From UBA1664 sp964531715 (lineage in GTDB: Bacteria; Pseudomonadota; Alphaproteobacteria; Micavibrionales; UBA1664): a stretch of DNA of 23,477 nt. The stretch is from positions 1 through 23,477 of the forward strand of contig CAZHEE010000014.1 of NCBI GenBank assembly GCA_964531715.1. Direction: 5' to 3'. This document shows positions 7,807 through 15,895 of the stretch, in pieces. The notes under the pieces were generated by a model. It was not told the DNA's origin. It saw only the letters and a list, made by a program, of their open reading frames with translations, and searched no databases. Made by a program: the position numbers and the translations under genes. Positions within the stretch are counted from its first letter, which is position 1; every line of letters starts with the position of its first letter.

Positions 7807-8847
7807 CTATGCTGCTTCTTCTGCTGAGCCAAGAGTTTCTTCAGCGCGTCTTTTGTCTTTTGCGTAGTTTCCTGAGAAGAGATCGTCCGCGAAAACTTCC
7901 TCCCATGACCCACCGGTTGAGCCACGGCTATACTCCGTTGCACGATTTTCAAAGAAGTTCGTATGCTCCGCACCATTCAACATCTCATCCATCCATGGCA
8001 AAGGATTTTTCTCAACATTGTAAATCGGCTCAAGATTAAGCTGTTGCAAGCGTCGGTCACCGATATAGCGGATATATTGCTTCACATCATCGGCGGTCAT
8101 ACCCTCAATTTCACCCTGACCAAAGGCCAAGTCGATAAAGGCATCCTCATGACGGATTGTGATTTTACAGCAATCATACAGTTCTTCCTTCATTTGGTCG
8201 TCCCAAATTTCAGGGTGTTCTTGGATGAAAGTATTAAACAGGCGAATCATGGACAGGCAATGCAAAGTTTCATCACGCACCGACCATGTGACAATTTGCC
8301 CCATACCCTTCATTTTGTTGTGGCGCGGGAAATTCATGAGAATAGCGAAAGAGGCAAATAAAGCCAAACCTTCGGTAAATGCCCCGAACATTGCCATTGT
8401 TTTGGCAATATCGCGTGGATTTGCCATGGACACATCCTGCATATAATCGAACTTATCCTTCATTTCCTTATAGTCGAGGAAGGCCGAATATTCAATTTCA
8501 GGCATCCCGATTGTATCGAGCAAATGCGAGTAAGCGGCAATATGAACCGTCTCAATATTCGAAAATGCTGACAACATCATTTGAACCTCGACAGGGCCGA
8601 AAACTTGAGAATAATGTTTCATATAACAATTATTCACCTCAACATCCGCTTGTGTGAAAAAGCGGAAAATTTGGGTCATGAGATTTTTTTCTGATTCTGT
8701 CAGATTTTGACGCCAATCGCGAACATCTTCCGCCATTGGCACTTCTTCAGGCAACCAGTGAATACGCTGCTGCGTCTGCCAGGCTTCAAAGCACCATGGG
8801 TATATGAAGGGCTTATAAACGTGACGTTCTTGAAGTAATTTAGACAT
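7807..8847 (-). CDS. nrdB: Ribonucleotide reductase class Ia, beta subunit
   Basis: Small subunit that holds the di-iron tyrosyl radical for reducing ribonucleotides to deoxyribonucleotides. Iron ligands fit D68, E99, H102, E159 region, E193 and H196, and the radical tyrosine is Y106 in IETVHIAAYSHLL. The spacings 68-99, 99-102-106 and 193-196 equal those of the E. coli protein (84-115, 115-118-122, 238-241). Length 346 is usual. The start has GAAAGGAAAC. The partner nrdA is not in the window. A TATAAT on the minus strand at 8887-8882 may be the -10 element, though no good -35 is seen. DnaA-like boxes lie about 100-130 bases upstream. Confidence 0.96.
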   Translation of the reverse strand: MSKLLQERHVYKPFIYPWCFEAWQTQQRIHWLPEEVPMAEDVRDWRQNLTESEKNLMTQIFRFFTQADVEVNNCYMKHYSQVFGPVEVQMMLSAFSNIETVHIAAYSHLLDTIGMPEIEYSAFLDYKEMKDKFDYMQDVSMANPRDIAKTMAMFGAFTEGLALFASFAILMNFPRHNKMKGMGQIVTWSVRDETLHCLSMIRLFNTFIQEHPEIWDDQMKEELYDCCKITIRHEDAFIDLAFGQGEIEGMTADDVKQYIRYIGDRRLQQLNLEPIYNVEKNPLPWMDEMLNGAEHTNFFENRATEYSRGSTGGSWEEVFADDLFSGNYAKDKRRAEETLGSAEEAA

Positions 8848-8944
8848 GAAGTTTCCTTTCGTTAATTAATATGTATTAGCAATTATAGTTGACCATAAGG
8901 CGATTCGAAGCAGAGGCGAGTCTTTTTTGTTAAGTTTATAAAAC

Positions 8945-8980
8945 TCATCCACAAAAAGGCAGTTATCCCCGTTAACCACA
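8945..8980 (+). promoter_or_regulatory. Cluster of DnaA-box-like 9-mers upstream of nrdB
   Basis: Three same-orientation sequences resemble TTATCCACA: TCATCCACA (8945-8953, one mismatch), TTATCCCCG (8963-8971, two) and TTAACCACA (8972-8980, one). They are followed by AT-rich DNA to about 9060. DnaA control of nrd genes is known in E. coli. Here it is only suggested by position. Confidence 0.35.
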
Positions 8981-9054
8981 ATATGTTGATATATAAAATC
9001 AAGTGACATACTAAATATATGATATTTGCACTTCTTGTAAAAGCTGTTTTTATA

Positions 9055-9537
9055 CTAAAAACATGAAAAAGTTCCCGCATAGGGTGGTAAGCTCGGTTGC
9101 CCTGCCGTCTCGCGTGCTTCTCGTGCGAGTTCAATATCAGTACGATAGAGAGTGTCGGTTTCGAGACCTATAACATGGTGTATTATTTTCAAAACCCCAT
9201 GCATCGTTTCAGAGTCATAAAAGACATCGCACGGACCATCTATGTTTCCATGCGCGCCTTGTTTTAAAATCAATGTGAGGCAATCGAGTTTCTCAAAATC
9301 TAAGGTGACTGTTTCACCTGATTGCTCATCATAGAAGGTAGACGTAATGATGACATCGCCCGCCTCATCAAGCCCTTGCCTGTTAACCCTGACATAAATA
9401 GTATCACCTACATATTCAACCGCACCGCCATGAGCAGGTTCGTAAATTCCCGAATGAAAGCGAAGGACATCCTGTAATGTCTTTATTGGTAAAAGTGGTC
9501 GTGTATCGTTTTGTATAGCAAAAGAAGTTCGGTTCAT
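9055..9537 (-). CDS. Hypothetical protein, 160 residues, unrecognised
   Basis: I do not recognise the family. The product appears soluble, without a signal peptide or membrane helix. It is rich in beta-type stretches such as TIYVRVNR and DVIITSTFYD, and ends in PPYAGTFSCF. It has two or three isolated cysteines and no obvious metal motif. AAGGA stands at a proper distance before the ATG, so the start is well supported. A Fur-like box lies about 30 bases upstream, so iron-dependent expression is possible. It is followed by nrdB on the same strand, but about 200 bases apart, and is probably its own unit. Confidence 0.75.
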   Translation of the reverse strand: MNRTSFAIQNDTRPLLPIKTLQDVLRFHSGIYEPAHGGAVEYVGDTIYVRVNRQGLDEAGDVIITSTFYDEQSGETVTLDFEKLDCLTLILKQGAHGNIDGPCDVFYDSETMHGVLKIIHHVIGLETDTLYRTDIELAREARETAGQPSLPPYAGTFSCF

Positions 9538-9568
9538 AATTTTATCCTTTTATTAAACTTGATTTGAA

Positions 9569-9587
9569 GATAAGAATAATTCTCATT
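9569..9587 (-). promoter_or_regulatory. Fur-like operator ahead of the orphan gene
   Basis: GATAAGAATAATTCTCATT agrees with the classical 19-base Fur consensus at 13 positions by hand comparison and has a perfect AGAATAATTCT core. It lies about 32 bases before the gene start, where a promoter -10 would be. A further inverted repeat, TAGTAC (9592-9597) with GTACTA (9605-9610), sits just beyond it. Confidence 0.45.
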
Positions 9588-9667
9588 TAAATAGTACCAT
9601 AATAGTACTAATTAAATTTACAACGGGAAAAACGCTATCATGTTAAGTTTTTTGATGTCATCACGGG

Positions 9668-9690
9668 TGCCCCCGGCTTGAACGGGGGTA
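9668..9690. repeat. Small GC-rich intergenic hairpin
   Basis: CCCCCG (9670-9675) pairs with CGGGGG (9683-9688) around a 7-base loop. It is the first of three palindromes in the 380-base gap between the orphan gene and folP, which holds no gene I can support. Confidence 0.6.
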
Positions 9691-9718
9691 ATAGTTTTAA
9701 AACGAAGTTTTTTTAGCA

Positions 9719-9780
9719 GTCACCCTGAACTTGTTTCAGGGTCTTGTTGAGAATAGATCCTGAAATAAATTCAGGATGAC
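9719..9780. repeat. Double-hairpin palindromic repeat
   Basis: ACCCTGAA (9722-9729) pairs with TTCAGGGT (9735-9742), and ATCCTGAA (9757-9764) with TTCAGGAT (9770-9777). The outer ends GTCA and TGAC are also complementary, so the whole can fold as one cruciform. Repeats of this wording are dispersed in many alphaproteobacterial genomes. Confidence 0.8.
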
Positions 9781-9795
9781 CATTATTATTAATTC

Positions 9796-9877
9796 GTCAT
9801 TGCACGCCCCTGTGCGTGTAATCCAGTCTTTCTTTCTGGATTACACGTATTGAACTATCGTTCAAACGTGTTATGAC
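9796..9877. repeat. Compound palindromic repeat with 11-bp stem
   Basis: GTGTAATCCAG (9816-9826) pairs perfectly with CTGGATTACAC (9836-9846). TTGAAC (9850-9855) pairs with GTTCAA (9860-9865), extended by ACACGT and ACGTGT. GTCAT (9796-9800) and ATGAC (9873-9877) close the unit. It lies downstream of folP and may also slow transcription leaving it, but no T-run marks a standard terminator. Confidence 0.8.
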
Positions 9878-9917
9878 GAAACCTTTAAGATTTTCTAATC
9901 ACAGAAGATATGAGATT

Positions 9918-10745
9918 TTACAAATCCTCAATAGCGTGATGGATGGCTTTTTGGAGAGTGATCGCCTGTACCGTCTGGGCAACATCATGGACTCTTAAAA
10001 TATCGACATCTTCCATGGAGGCATGCAGGGCAGCGGCTAAACTTCCACCTAAGCGATCAGCAGGGGCAATCGTTTTTTGACATGTCTTTTCGATAAAGCT
10101 TTTTCTTGATGCCCCAATTAATACAGGAAAGCCCAGGCTTTTAAATCGTGAAATATTCTTCAATAAACATAAAGATTGTTCCGCTGTTTTAGCAAAGCCA
10201 ATACCCGGATCGATAATAATATTTGAATCTTTAAGCCCGTTAGTCAGACAAAAATCTATCCGCTTTTTCAGATAATCCAAAACATCCTGAACCACATCAT
10301 TATATTGTATTTTTGATTGCATTGTTTCAGGTGTGCCTCGTTTGTGCATCAGGCAAACAGGGACGTTATAGTCCCTGACAACAGCCAAAGAATATACATC
10401 ATCTTCAAGAGCAGAGACATCATTAACAATAGTCGCCCCTGCTTTTAGGGCTTCCTCCATAACAGAGGCATGGCGCGTATCGATAGAGATATGAGGGGCA
10501 ATATGCTTGATAGCCTTGATAATCGGAAGAACACGTGAGACTTCCTCTTCAACAGAGACAGGGTTTGCTTCGGGGCGCGTCGATTCCCCACCAATATCTA
10601 TAATATCCGCGCCAGCATTCAGCATATCTTGCGTATACTGAACGGCTTTATCCATATTATTATACCGACCACCATCAGAGAAACTATCTGGTGTTACATT
10701 TAATATGCCCATAATTGCAGGCTTTTGCCCTTGTAAGAATGTCAT
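9918..10745 (-). CDS. folP: Dihydropteroate synthase
   Basis: Joins 6-hydroxymethyl-dihydropterin diphosphate with p-aminobenzoate in folate synthesis, and is the sulfonamide target. Signature stretches are GILNVTPDSFSDGG near residue 13, DIGGESTRP near 50, DPGIGF near 175 and GASRKSFIE near 215. Length 275 is normal. The start overlaps the folK stop by four bases (ATGA), which indicates translational coupling. It is last in the dnaA-folK-folP unit, and intergenic palindromes follow. Confidence 0.97.
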   Translation of the reverse strand: MTFLQGQKPAIMGILNVTPDSFSDGGRYNNMDKAVQYTQDMLNAGADIIDIGGESTRPEANPVSVEEEVSRVLPIIKAIKHIAPHISIDTRHASVMEEALKAGATIVNDVSALEDDVYSLAVVRDYNVPVCLMHKRGTPETMQSKIQYNDVVQDVLDYLKKRIDFCLTNGLKDSNIIIDPGIGFAKTAEQSLCLLKNISRFKSLGFPVLIGASRKSFIEKTCQKTIAPADRLGGSLAAALHASMEDVDILRVHDVAQTVQAITLQKAIHHAIEDL

Positions 10746-11242
10746 GTCTCTATCTTACGAATATCTTGCGAGTCTTTGACAGTCTGCATTAAAGACTTTA
10801 TATCCTTCTTTAACAGAGGATGGCACCAGTCAGGGCTAATCTCTTGTAAAGGGTGAAGCACAAATTTTCTTTCATGCATCCGCGGATGAGGAATCGTGAG
10901 ATAGTCACTTTCAATAATTTGATCATGGTAAGCAATAAGATCGAGATCTATAGCACGGGCTTCATTGCGTTTGCCTGATCGCGTGCGTCCTATATCTTGC
11001 TCAACGTCTAAAAGTATTTGAAGAAGGGCGTGCGGTGGAAACTCTGTCTCGACTATCATCACTGCATTTGTATAGCGCGGCTGATTAGGGTCATTTATCC
11101 CAACAGGGGATGTATCGTAGAGCGATGAGACATTTAAGATGGAAACCCCTTTAGCCTCCAAAGTTTTTTTCGCAACATCAAATGTTTGGATGGGGTTGCC
11201 ATATTTGCTATCCAAATTCGCACCATAGGCAACCACAATCAT
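10742..11242 (-). CDS. folK: 2-amino-4-hydroxy-6-hydroxymethyldihydropteridine diphosphokinase
   Basis: Transfers pyrophosphate from ATP to hydroxymethyl-dihydropterin, the step before FolP. The family pattern is clear: YGANLD at the N-terminus, SLYDTSPVG, R-x2-KRNEARAIDLDLIAY with the Mg-binding DLD, and PHPRMHERKFVLHPL. Length 166 is usual. The start is seven bases after the dnaA stop, and its ribosome site AAAGGA overlaps the last codons of dnaA, so expression is probably tied to dnaA. Confidence 0.97.
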   Translation of the reverse strand: MIVVAYGANLDSKYGNPIQTFDVAKKTLEAKGVSILNVSSLYDTSPVGINDPNQPRYTNAVMIVETEFPPHALLQILLDVEQDIGRTRSGKRNEARAIDLDLIAYHDQIIESDYLTIPHPRMHERKFVLHPLQEISPDWCHPLLKKDIKSLMQTVKDSQDIRKIET

Positions 11243-11249
11243 AGATATG

Positions 11250-12686
11250 TTATCCTTTAAGTTTCCTTGTAATGAGCTTCACCTCATCAGCAAATGCAAT
11301 ATCGGCATCCGACATTTCCTCAATTTTACGGATGGCATGCATCACGGTTGTGTGGTCACGACCACCGAATTTGCGCCCGATTTCAGGCAGGGAACGCGGC
11401 GTCAGCTTCTTACATAAATACATCGCAATCTGGCGCGGACGGGCGACATTCCGGCTCCTCCGGCTGGAATGCATATCTGATAAGCGTAGCGTATAATGCT
11501 CCGCCACTTTGCGCTGTATTTCATCAATCGTAATGCGGCGCTCATAGGACCGAAGCACGTCTGAGAGAATATCCATTGCGGCATCAAGCGTTGTTGTCCG
11601 CCCATTCATGTCCGCCTGAACCGCCAAACGGTTAAGTGCACCTTCAAGCTCCCGAATATTTGAGGTAATCTTATTGGCGAGGAAAACCGCAACATCATCA
11701 GGCAAATCAAGCCCCATCAGGCCAGCCTTATGCTTCACAATATTCAAGCGTAACTCAAGCGTTGACGGGCGAATATCGGCCACCAAGCCCCAGCCCATGC
11801 GCGATTTTAGACGCTCATCAAGACCTTCCAGATCCATCGGTGCGCGGTCACCGGCAATGATAATCTGCTTCCCGTTATCGACCAAGGCATTAAAAGTATG
11901 GAAGAATTCTTCCTGTGTTGACGCCTTACCGGCAATAAACTGAATATCATCAATCATGAGGATATCAACACCGCGGAGTTTTTCCTTAAATGACATAGAG
12001 TCATTGGCACGAAGAGCCTTCACAAATTGATACATGAATTTTTCCGCAGAGAGATAAACAATCTCGCCCTTATTCTTTTCACGCAAGGCCTTTGCCATCG
12101 CGTGCATGAGATGGGTTTTTCCTAAGCCGACAGAACCATAGATGTAGAGCGGATTAAACGGCATACCGTCCGCCTCAATCACACGGCGGCATGCGGCATG
12201 TGCAAATGCATTCGGCTCGCCCACGACAAAAGTCTCAAATGTAAAACGTGGGTCGAGCGGTGAAGACAAACTGTCATCGCCTTCAGCAGGAACTGTTTTT
12301 GTTGCGGTCGGAAGCGGTGTGACTTTATCTTTATCGGTCTGATTGAAGAGTGACTCATCCCCCGCCTGAACCTGATTTTGAACAGTCACAACAAATTGTA
12401 AACGCGAAATCGCTTCAGATTGCTCATGCAAAAGGGACAGCAACGTATCCAGATAGTGATTTTGAATCCAGTCGCGCATAAAACGTGTCGGCACCGCAAT
12501 TTCCATCGTGCCCTCGTAGAAGGCCTGAAGCTGCATAGGTTTAAGCCAGCTACGGTAAACACCCTCGCCAAACTCATCCCTTAATTTGGCATAGACATTA
12601 TCCCAAGCCTTTAAAATTTCCTTCGGTGGCTCAACATTAAACTGCGTAATTGTGACCACATTTTGTGATTGGTTGGCTTGCGGCAT
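11250..12686 (-). CDS. dnaA: Chromosomal replication initiator DnaA
   Basis: AAA+ ATPase that binds DnaA boxes and opens the origin. Domain I is seen from about residue 20 (VYAKLRDEFGEGVYRSWLKP). Domain III has Walker A GSVGLGKTHL and Walker B ILMIDDIQFI. The C-terminal DNA-binding helix-turn-helix contains GGRDHTTVMHAIRKIEE. I place the start at the ATG of MPQANQ (12686), which has GAAAGGGA upstream and gives 478 residues. The open frame runs on to 12800, but those extra 38 residues are not like DnaA. The gene lies in the alphaproteobacterial order mutM-rpsT-dnaA, but is then joined to folK and folP. Confidence 0.98.
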   Translation of the reverse strand: MPQANQSQNVVTITQFNVEPPKEILKAWDNVYAKLRDEFGEGVYRSWLKPMQLQAFYEGTMEIAVPTRFMRDWIQNHYLDTLLSLLHEQSEAISRLQFVVTVQNQVQAGDESLFNQTDKDKVTPLPTATKTVPAEGDDSLSSPLDPRFTFETFVVGEPNAFAHAACRRVIEADGMPFNPLYIYGSVGLGKTHLMHAMAKALREKNKGEIVYLSAEKFMYQFVKALRANDSMSFKEKLRGVDILMIDDIQFIAGKASTQEEFFHTFNALVDNGKQIIIAGDRAPMDLEGLDERLKSRMGWGLVADIRPSTLELRLNIVKHKAGLMGLDLPDDVAVFLANKITSNIRELEGALNRLAVQADMNGRTTTLDAAMDILSDVLRSYERRITIDEIQRKVAEHYTLRLSDMHSSRRSRNVARPRQIAMYLCKKLTPRSLPEIGRKFGGRDHTTVMHAIRKIEEMSDADIAFADEVKLITRKLKG

Positions 12687-13057
12687 GGTTTTTTCCCTTT
12701 CGTCTGACACTCTACTTCCTTCCCTTTTATCCCGCCCGTGAGCCTTTAAACATAAAAAGGCATGGGTCATCCGCAATGAAAATACGCTTGTATTTTTCAC
12801 TCACACCTCATTTTCATGAGATATGCAAAGCTGATATAATATTATTTATAACGCCTTAAAACTTCAGAATTAAGACACTGCACCCGACCGTTTTATTGTG
12901 AGCGGGTATTCATAGACCTTAGAAATTAATGGGGATAAATTCAAGCAGAAAAATAGCATTTTTTATAAAAAGAAATTTTATTACAGGAGCCTGAAGCGCA
13001 CAGCAGAAAAGGCGTTGAGGTTCTCAACGCTATTTTAAAACCTGTTATTTTACAACT
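12687..13057. other. dnaA upstream region, no gene seen
   Basis: This AT-rich 371-base stretch should hold the dnaA promoter and leader. I see a CTCAT-TTTC-ATGAG hairpin and one DnaA-box-like 9-mer, TGGGGATAA (12930-12938, complement TTATCCCCA, one mismatch), which might serve autoregulation. The rpsT terminator lies at the right end. I find no clear promoter pair. Confidence 0.5.
13005..13034 (-). terminator. Intrinsic terminator of rpsT
   Basis: GCGTTGAG (13012-13019) and CTCAACGC (13023-13030) form an 8-base stem with a 3-base loop. On the minus strand this is followed by CTTTT. It lies about 30 bases after the rpsT stop. Confidence 0.8.
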
Positions 13058-13330
13058 TTAAGCTTGTGTTTTTAATGCCTTTACACGGGCAGACAGACGC
13101 GACATCTTACGCGCCGCTGTTTGTTTTTTCAAAACACCTTTCGACACACCACGGTAAATTTCAGGCTGTGCATTTTTAAGGGCTTCATCCGCGGCCTTGG
13201 CATCGCCTGCCTCAATCGCTGTCATAACCTTTTTGATAAAAGTACGGATACGTGAAACACGATTACCGTTGATAACGGCGCGACGTTCATTGCGACGAAT
13301 TCTGGTTTTTGCGGATTTATGATTGGCCAT
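13058..13330 (-). CDS. rpsT: 30S ribosomal protein S20
   Basis: Small basic 16S rRNA-binding protein of 90 residues. MANHKSAKTRIRRNERR at the start and the Lys/Arg- and Ala-rich helices (AADEALKNAQPEI, KGVLKKQTAARKMSRL) are typical S20. It stands alone between mutM and dnaA with its own terminator, as in other Alphaproteobacteria. Confidence 0.97.
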   Translation of the reverse strand: MANHKSAKTRIRRNERRAVINGNRVSRIRTFIKKVMTAIEAGDAKAADEALKNAQPEIYRGVSKGVLKKQTAARKMSRLSARVKALKTQA

Positions 13331-13442
13331 AACTTATTATCTCTTGTCTTTTAAAAATTGATAAAGGATGTTGTAGCCTGTGAAGACCCTGACTGTCAAG
13401 AAAAACACATGGAAAAAGGTAAAAAATATTTGTGTTTGCGTC

Positions 13443-14258
13443 TCAAATCTGTATTGCAGGGCAATAAAAGGTTGAACGCCCATTTTGTACCACTCTGATA
13501 ATTACTTCACCTGTTGCAAGGCATGCTTTGCCTTCACGATCATAGACTTTAAAATGATGTTGAAAATATCCCATTGAGCCATTCGCTTGCCGATGGTCAC
13601 GCAAGGATGACCCACCCGACTTTATGGCATCTTTTAATACGGCCCTGACAGCATTCAAAAGCCTATCTGCATCTTCCAATGAAATATCATTACTCAACCG
13701 ATATGGGCTGATTCCAGCGAGGTAAAGCGCTTCGCAAGCATAAATATTGCCAATGCCTGCAATTAAGCGTTGGTCAAGCAACGCCGCCTTCATTGATATT
13801 TTGCGTTTATGAAGAAGATTATAAAATATATCTGCTGTCAGAGCCTGATTAAGTGGTTCGTATCCCATACCATGAAAGGCTTTATGACTGTCAATTTCAG
13901 TCGTTTTCGCCAGATAAACCATACCGAAACGCCGCGGATCGTTGAAGGTGATGATATCGCCTGCCTTGGTCTCTATCACCATATGGTCATGTTTGCGCGG
14001 TGCGGATGGATTAATCACCATTTGCCCGCTCATCCCCAGATGAATAATCAGCGTTAAATTTTCCTCTAAGTGAATAAGAATATATTTGCCGCGGCGGTCA
14101 AGCGACAGGCATTTTTTCCACTGTAACTGCTCGTGCAATTTTTCGGGAAAAGGGACGCGTAAATCAGGGCGATTAAGCGTTATGGATTGTATGGTTGCAC
14201 CGGCCAAAACAGGCTCAAGCCCACGCTTAACCGTTTCAACTTCGGGCAATTCAGGCAT
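13443..14258 (-). CDS. mutM: Formamidopyrimidine-DNA glycosylase with degenerate zinc finger
   Basis: Removes 8-oxoguanine and other oxidised purines from DNA and cleaves the strand by beta,delta-elimination. P2 (nucleophile), E3 and E6 in MPELPEV, K58 in RRGKY, and the helix-two-turn-helix around DQRLIAGIGNIYACE are all present. The C-terminal finger normally has four cysteines as two CxxC pairs. Here C246 and C266 remain, but the partner positions are T249 (CLAT) and I269 (CPAI). R261 in NGRSTF, the DNA-contacting residue, is kept. Reading the DNA shows plain substitutions, not a frameshift. The start overlaps the stop of the reductase gene upstream by eight bases. Family certain; whether the finger folds without zinc is open. 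Confidence 0.95.
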   Translation of the reverse strand: MPELPEVETVKRGLEPVLAGATIQSITLNRPDLRVPFPEKLHEQLQWKKCLSLDRRGKYILIHLEENLTLIIHLGMSGQMVINPSAPRKHDHMVIETKAGDIITFNDPRRFGMVYLAKTTEIDSHKAFHGMGYEPLNQALTADIFYNLLHKRKISMKAALLDQRLIAGIGNIYACEALYLAGISPYRLSNDISLEDADRLLNAVRAVLKDAIKSGGSSLRDHRQANGSMGYFQHHFKVYDREGKACLATGEVIIRVVQNGRSTFYCPAIQI

Positions 14259-14823
14259 TCAATTTGCTTGCTGTCTCAACAAACTCATCTATTTGCTTGG
14301 ACAGCATTGACAGCATCTTTTCATCAATCAGGCCATTTTCATTGAAGGCTTCAAAGGCCGACCCGACGGCCACTTGCGATGGTATAACATGCACACCGAT
14401 ATTGCCGAGGATAGAGCGCAAGCTGACCAGACCGCGCAATCCACCAAGCGCACCAGGCGATGCGGAAGAAATGGCCGCAACCTTGCCTTTATAAGCACTC
14501 AATGACTTTTCATTTTCAACATGCGGGCGGGAAAGCCAATCAATCGTATTTTTTAACAAGGGTGACAGCGCACTGTTATATTCCGGTGAGGCGATAAAAA
14601 ATCCGTCACAGGCTTGAAATTTTTCCTTCAGGTCTATCGCCATAGGCGGCAGCCCACTCTCCGCCTCGATATCCTCGTTATAAAGCGGCATATCATAATG
14701 GGCGAGGTCAATAAATTTAACATCCGCGCCTTTTTCCTCAGCGAGCTTGGCAGCCGTTTGCGCTAAGCGTTTATTGAATGATTTTTCGCGTGCGCTGCCT
14801 GCAAGAAAAATGAGTTTTGTCAT
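14251..14823 (-). CDS. NAD(P)H-dependent FMN reductase (flavodoxin-like)
   Basis: Soluble flavoprotein of the NADPH-dependent FMN reductase/chromate reductase/azoreductase-like family, 190 residues. The FMN phosphate loop GSAREKSFN is near residue 9, and PEYNSALSPLLKNTIDWLSRP near residue 80 is the typical flavin-contacting segment, followed by SASPGALGG. The physiological substrate cannot be told; quinones are a common one in the family. It is 19 bases after tas and overlaps mutM by eight bases, so the three genes (two reductases and the oxidised-DNA repair enzyme) appear to form an operon with a redox or oxidative-damage theme. Confidence 0.9.
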   Translation of the reverse strand: MTKLIFLAGSAREKSFNKRLAQTAAKLAEEKGADVKFIDLAHYDMPLYNEDIEAESGLPPMAIDLKEKFQACDGFFIASPEYNSALSPLLKNTIDWLSRPHVENEKSLSAYKGKVAAISSASPGALGGLRGLVSLRSILGNIGVHVIPSQVAVGSAFEAFNENGLIDEKMLSMLSKQIDEFVETASKLNA

Positions 14824-14842
14824 GTGTTATCCTTTCTATATT

Positions 14843-15895
14843 TTAATAAGGCACAGGATATTGTCTGTTAACGTCTTCAATATCCTTTAATATTTCAGCC
14901 GAGAGCGTAACATTCTGTGCATCAATATTACTTTTTAATTGTTCCATCGTTGTTGCACCGATAATGGTCGAGGTCACAAAATCCTTTTGATAGCAGTAAG
15001 CCAAAGCCATTTGACAAACATCTAGCCCATGTTTTTTAGCCACATTCATGTAAGCTTTCACAGCCTCTTGCGCAGCAGGCGTATCCCGTTGATTTGGACG
15101 ATTATCCTTACCAAGAGACCAGCGCGCGCCCTCCGGGCGTTCCCCGCCCAGATATTTACCGCTCAGACTGCCTGCTGCCAAAGGTGACCAAGGCAGGTAT
15201 GCAACATTTTCATGGGCACAGACTTCTGCCAGATAGGGCTCGTCATGGCGATAGAGCAGTGAATATTCATTCTGTACAGATGTCACAAGCGGCAAATCAT
15301 GGCGGCGTGCAATCTCAAGATATTTCATAACACCCCAAGGCGTATCATTTGAAAGCCCGAAAGAACGGATTTTACCCTCGATAATTAACTTATTTAAATA
15401 TTCAAGGCAGGCGAGAAAATTATCCTCATGTGCCTTTGAATCAGTCTCGGTAAAGTTTATATCACCCGCATGATGGCGGCCATGATGCGGATACGGGTAA
15501 TTTGGCCAATGAAATTGATAAAGATCAATATAATCGGTTTTAAGACGTTTTAAGCTGCCTTCAAAGGCACTTTGAATACGCTCTGGCGTAATCGGCTTTC
15601 CATCTTCGATATAGGGAAAGCCAGGCCCCGTGATTTTAGATGCAAGTATGATATCATCACGCTTTTGACGTTTGGCAAACCAAGTTCCGATATATGTTTC
15701 GGTCAGGCCTTGCGTATGTTCTTCAGGCGGTATGGCATAAAGCTCTGCCGTATCAAAAAAGTTGATATCTTGCTCAACCGCGTAATCCATCTGCTCGTGG
15801 GCTTCGGCTTCACTGTTTTGACAACCCCATGTCATTGTCCCGAGGCAGATGGTTGAGACATCAATGCCACTTGAACCAAGTTTTTTATATTTCAT
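14843..15895 (-). CDS. tas: Aldo/keto reductase, Tas-like
   Basis: NADP(H)-dependent oxidoreductase with a TIM-barrel fold, 350 residues. The sequence follows E. coli Tas closely, with GLGTMT-type start (CLGTMTWGCQNSEAEAH), TQGLTETYIGTW, HGLDVCQMALAY and IGATTMEQLKSNI. The catalytic tetrad is visible as D and Y in FFDTAELY, K in LASKITG and H in YQFHWPN. The substrate is unknown; Tas was named for suppression of tyrosine auxotrophy in E. coli. First gene of the tas-reductase-mutM unit, 55 bases after the gene at 15951. Confidence 0.92.
   Translation of the reverse strand: MKYKKLGSSGIDVSTICLGTMTWGCQNSEAEAHEQMDYAVEQDINFFDTAELYAIPPEEHTQGLTETYIGTWFAKRQKRDDIILASKITGPGFPYIEDGKPITPERIQSAFEGSLKRLKTDYIDLYQFHWPNYPYPHHGRHHAGDINFTETDSKAHEDNFLACLEYLNKLIIEGKIRSFGLSNDTPWGVMKYLEIARRHDLPLVTSVQNEYSLLYRHDEPYLAEVCAHENVAYLPWSPLAAGSLSGKYLGGERPEGARWSLGKDNRPNQRDTPAAQEAVKAYMNVAKKHGLDVCQMALAYCYQKDFVTSTIIGATTMEQLKSNIDAQNVTLSAEILKDIEDVNRQYPVPY

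Noticed and set aside
8976..9025. Pair of NrdR-box-like sequences before nrdB
   Set aside because: One half-matches, the second is poor, and their spacing of 34 bases is off from the usual pair, so I do not list it as a feature.
8883..9134. Open frame of 83 codons on the minus strand overlapping the orphan gene end
   Set aside because: No family resemblance, it overlaps a better-supported gene, and it lies over the presumed nrdB control region.
12687..12800. N-terminal extension of DnaA by 38 residues
   Set aside because: The ATG at 12686 has a good ribosome site, and the extension does not resemble DnaA domain I.
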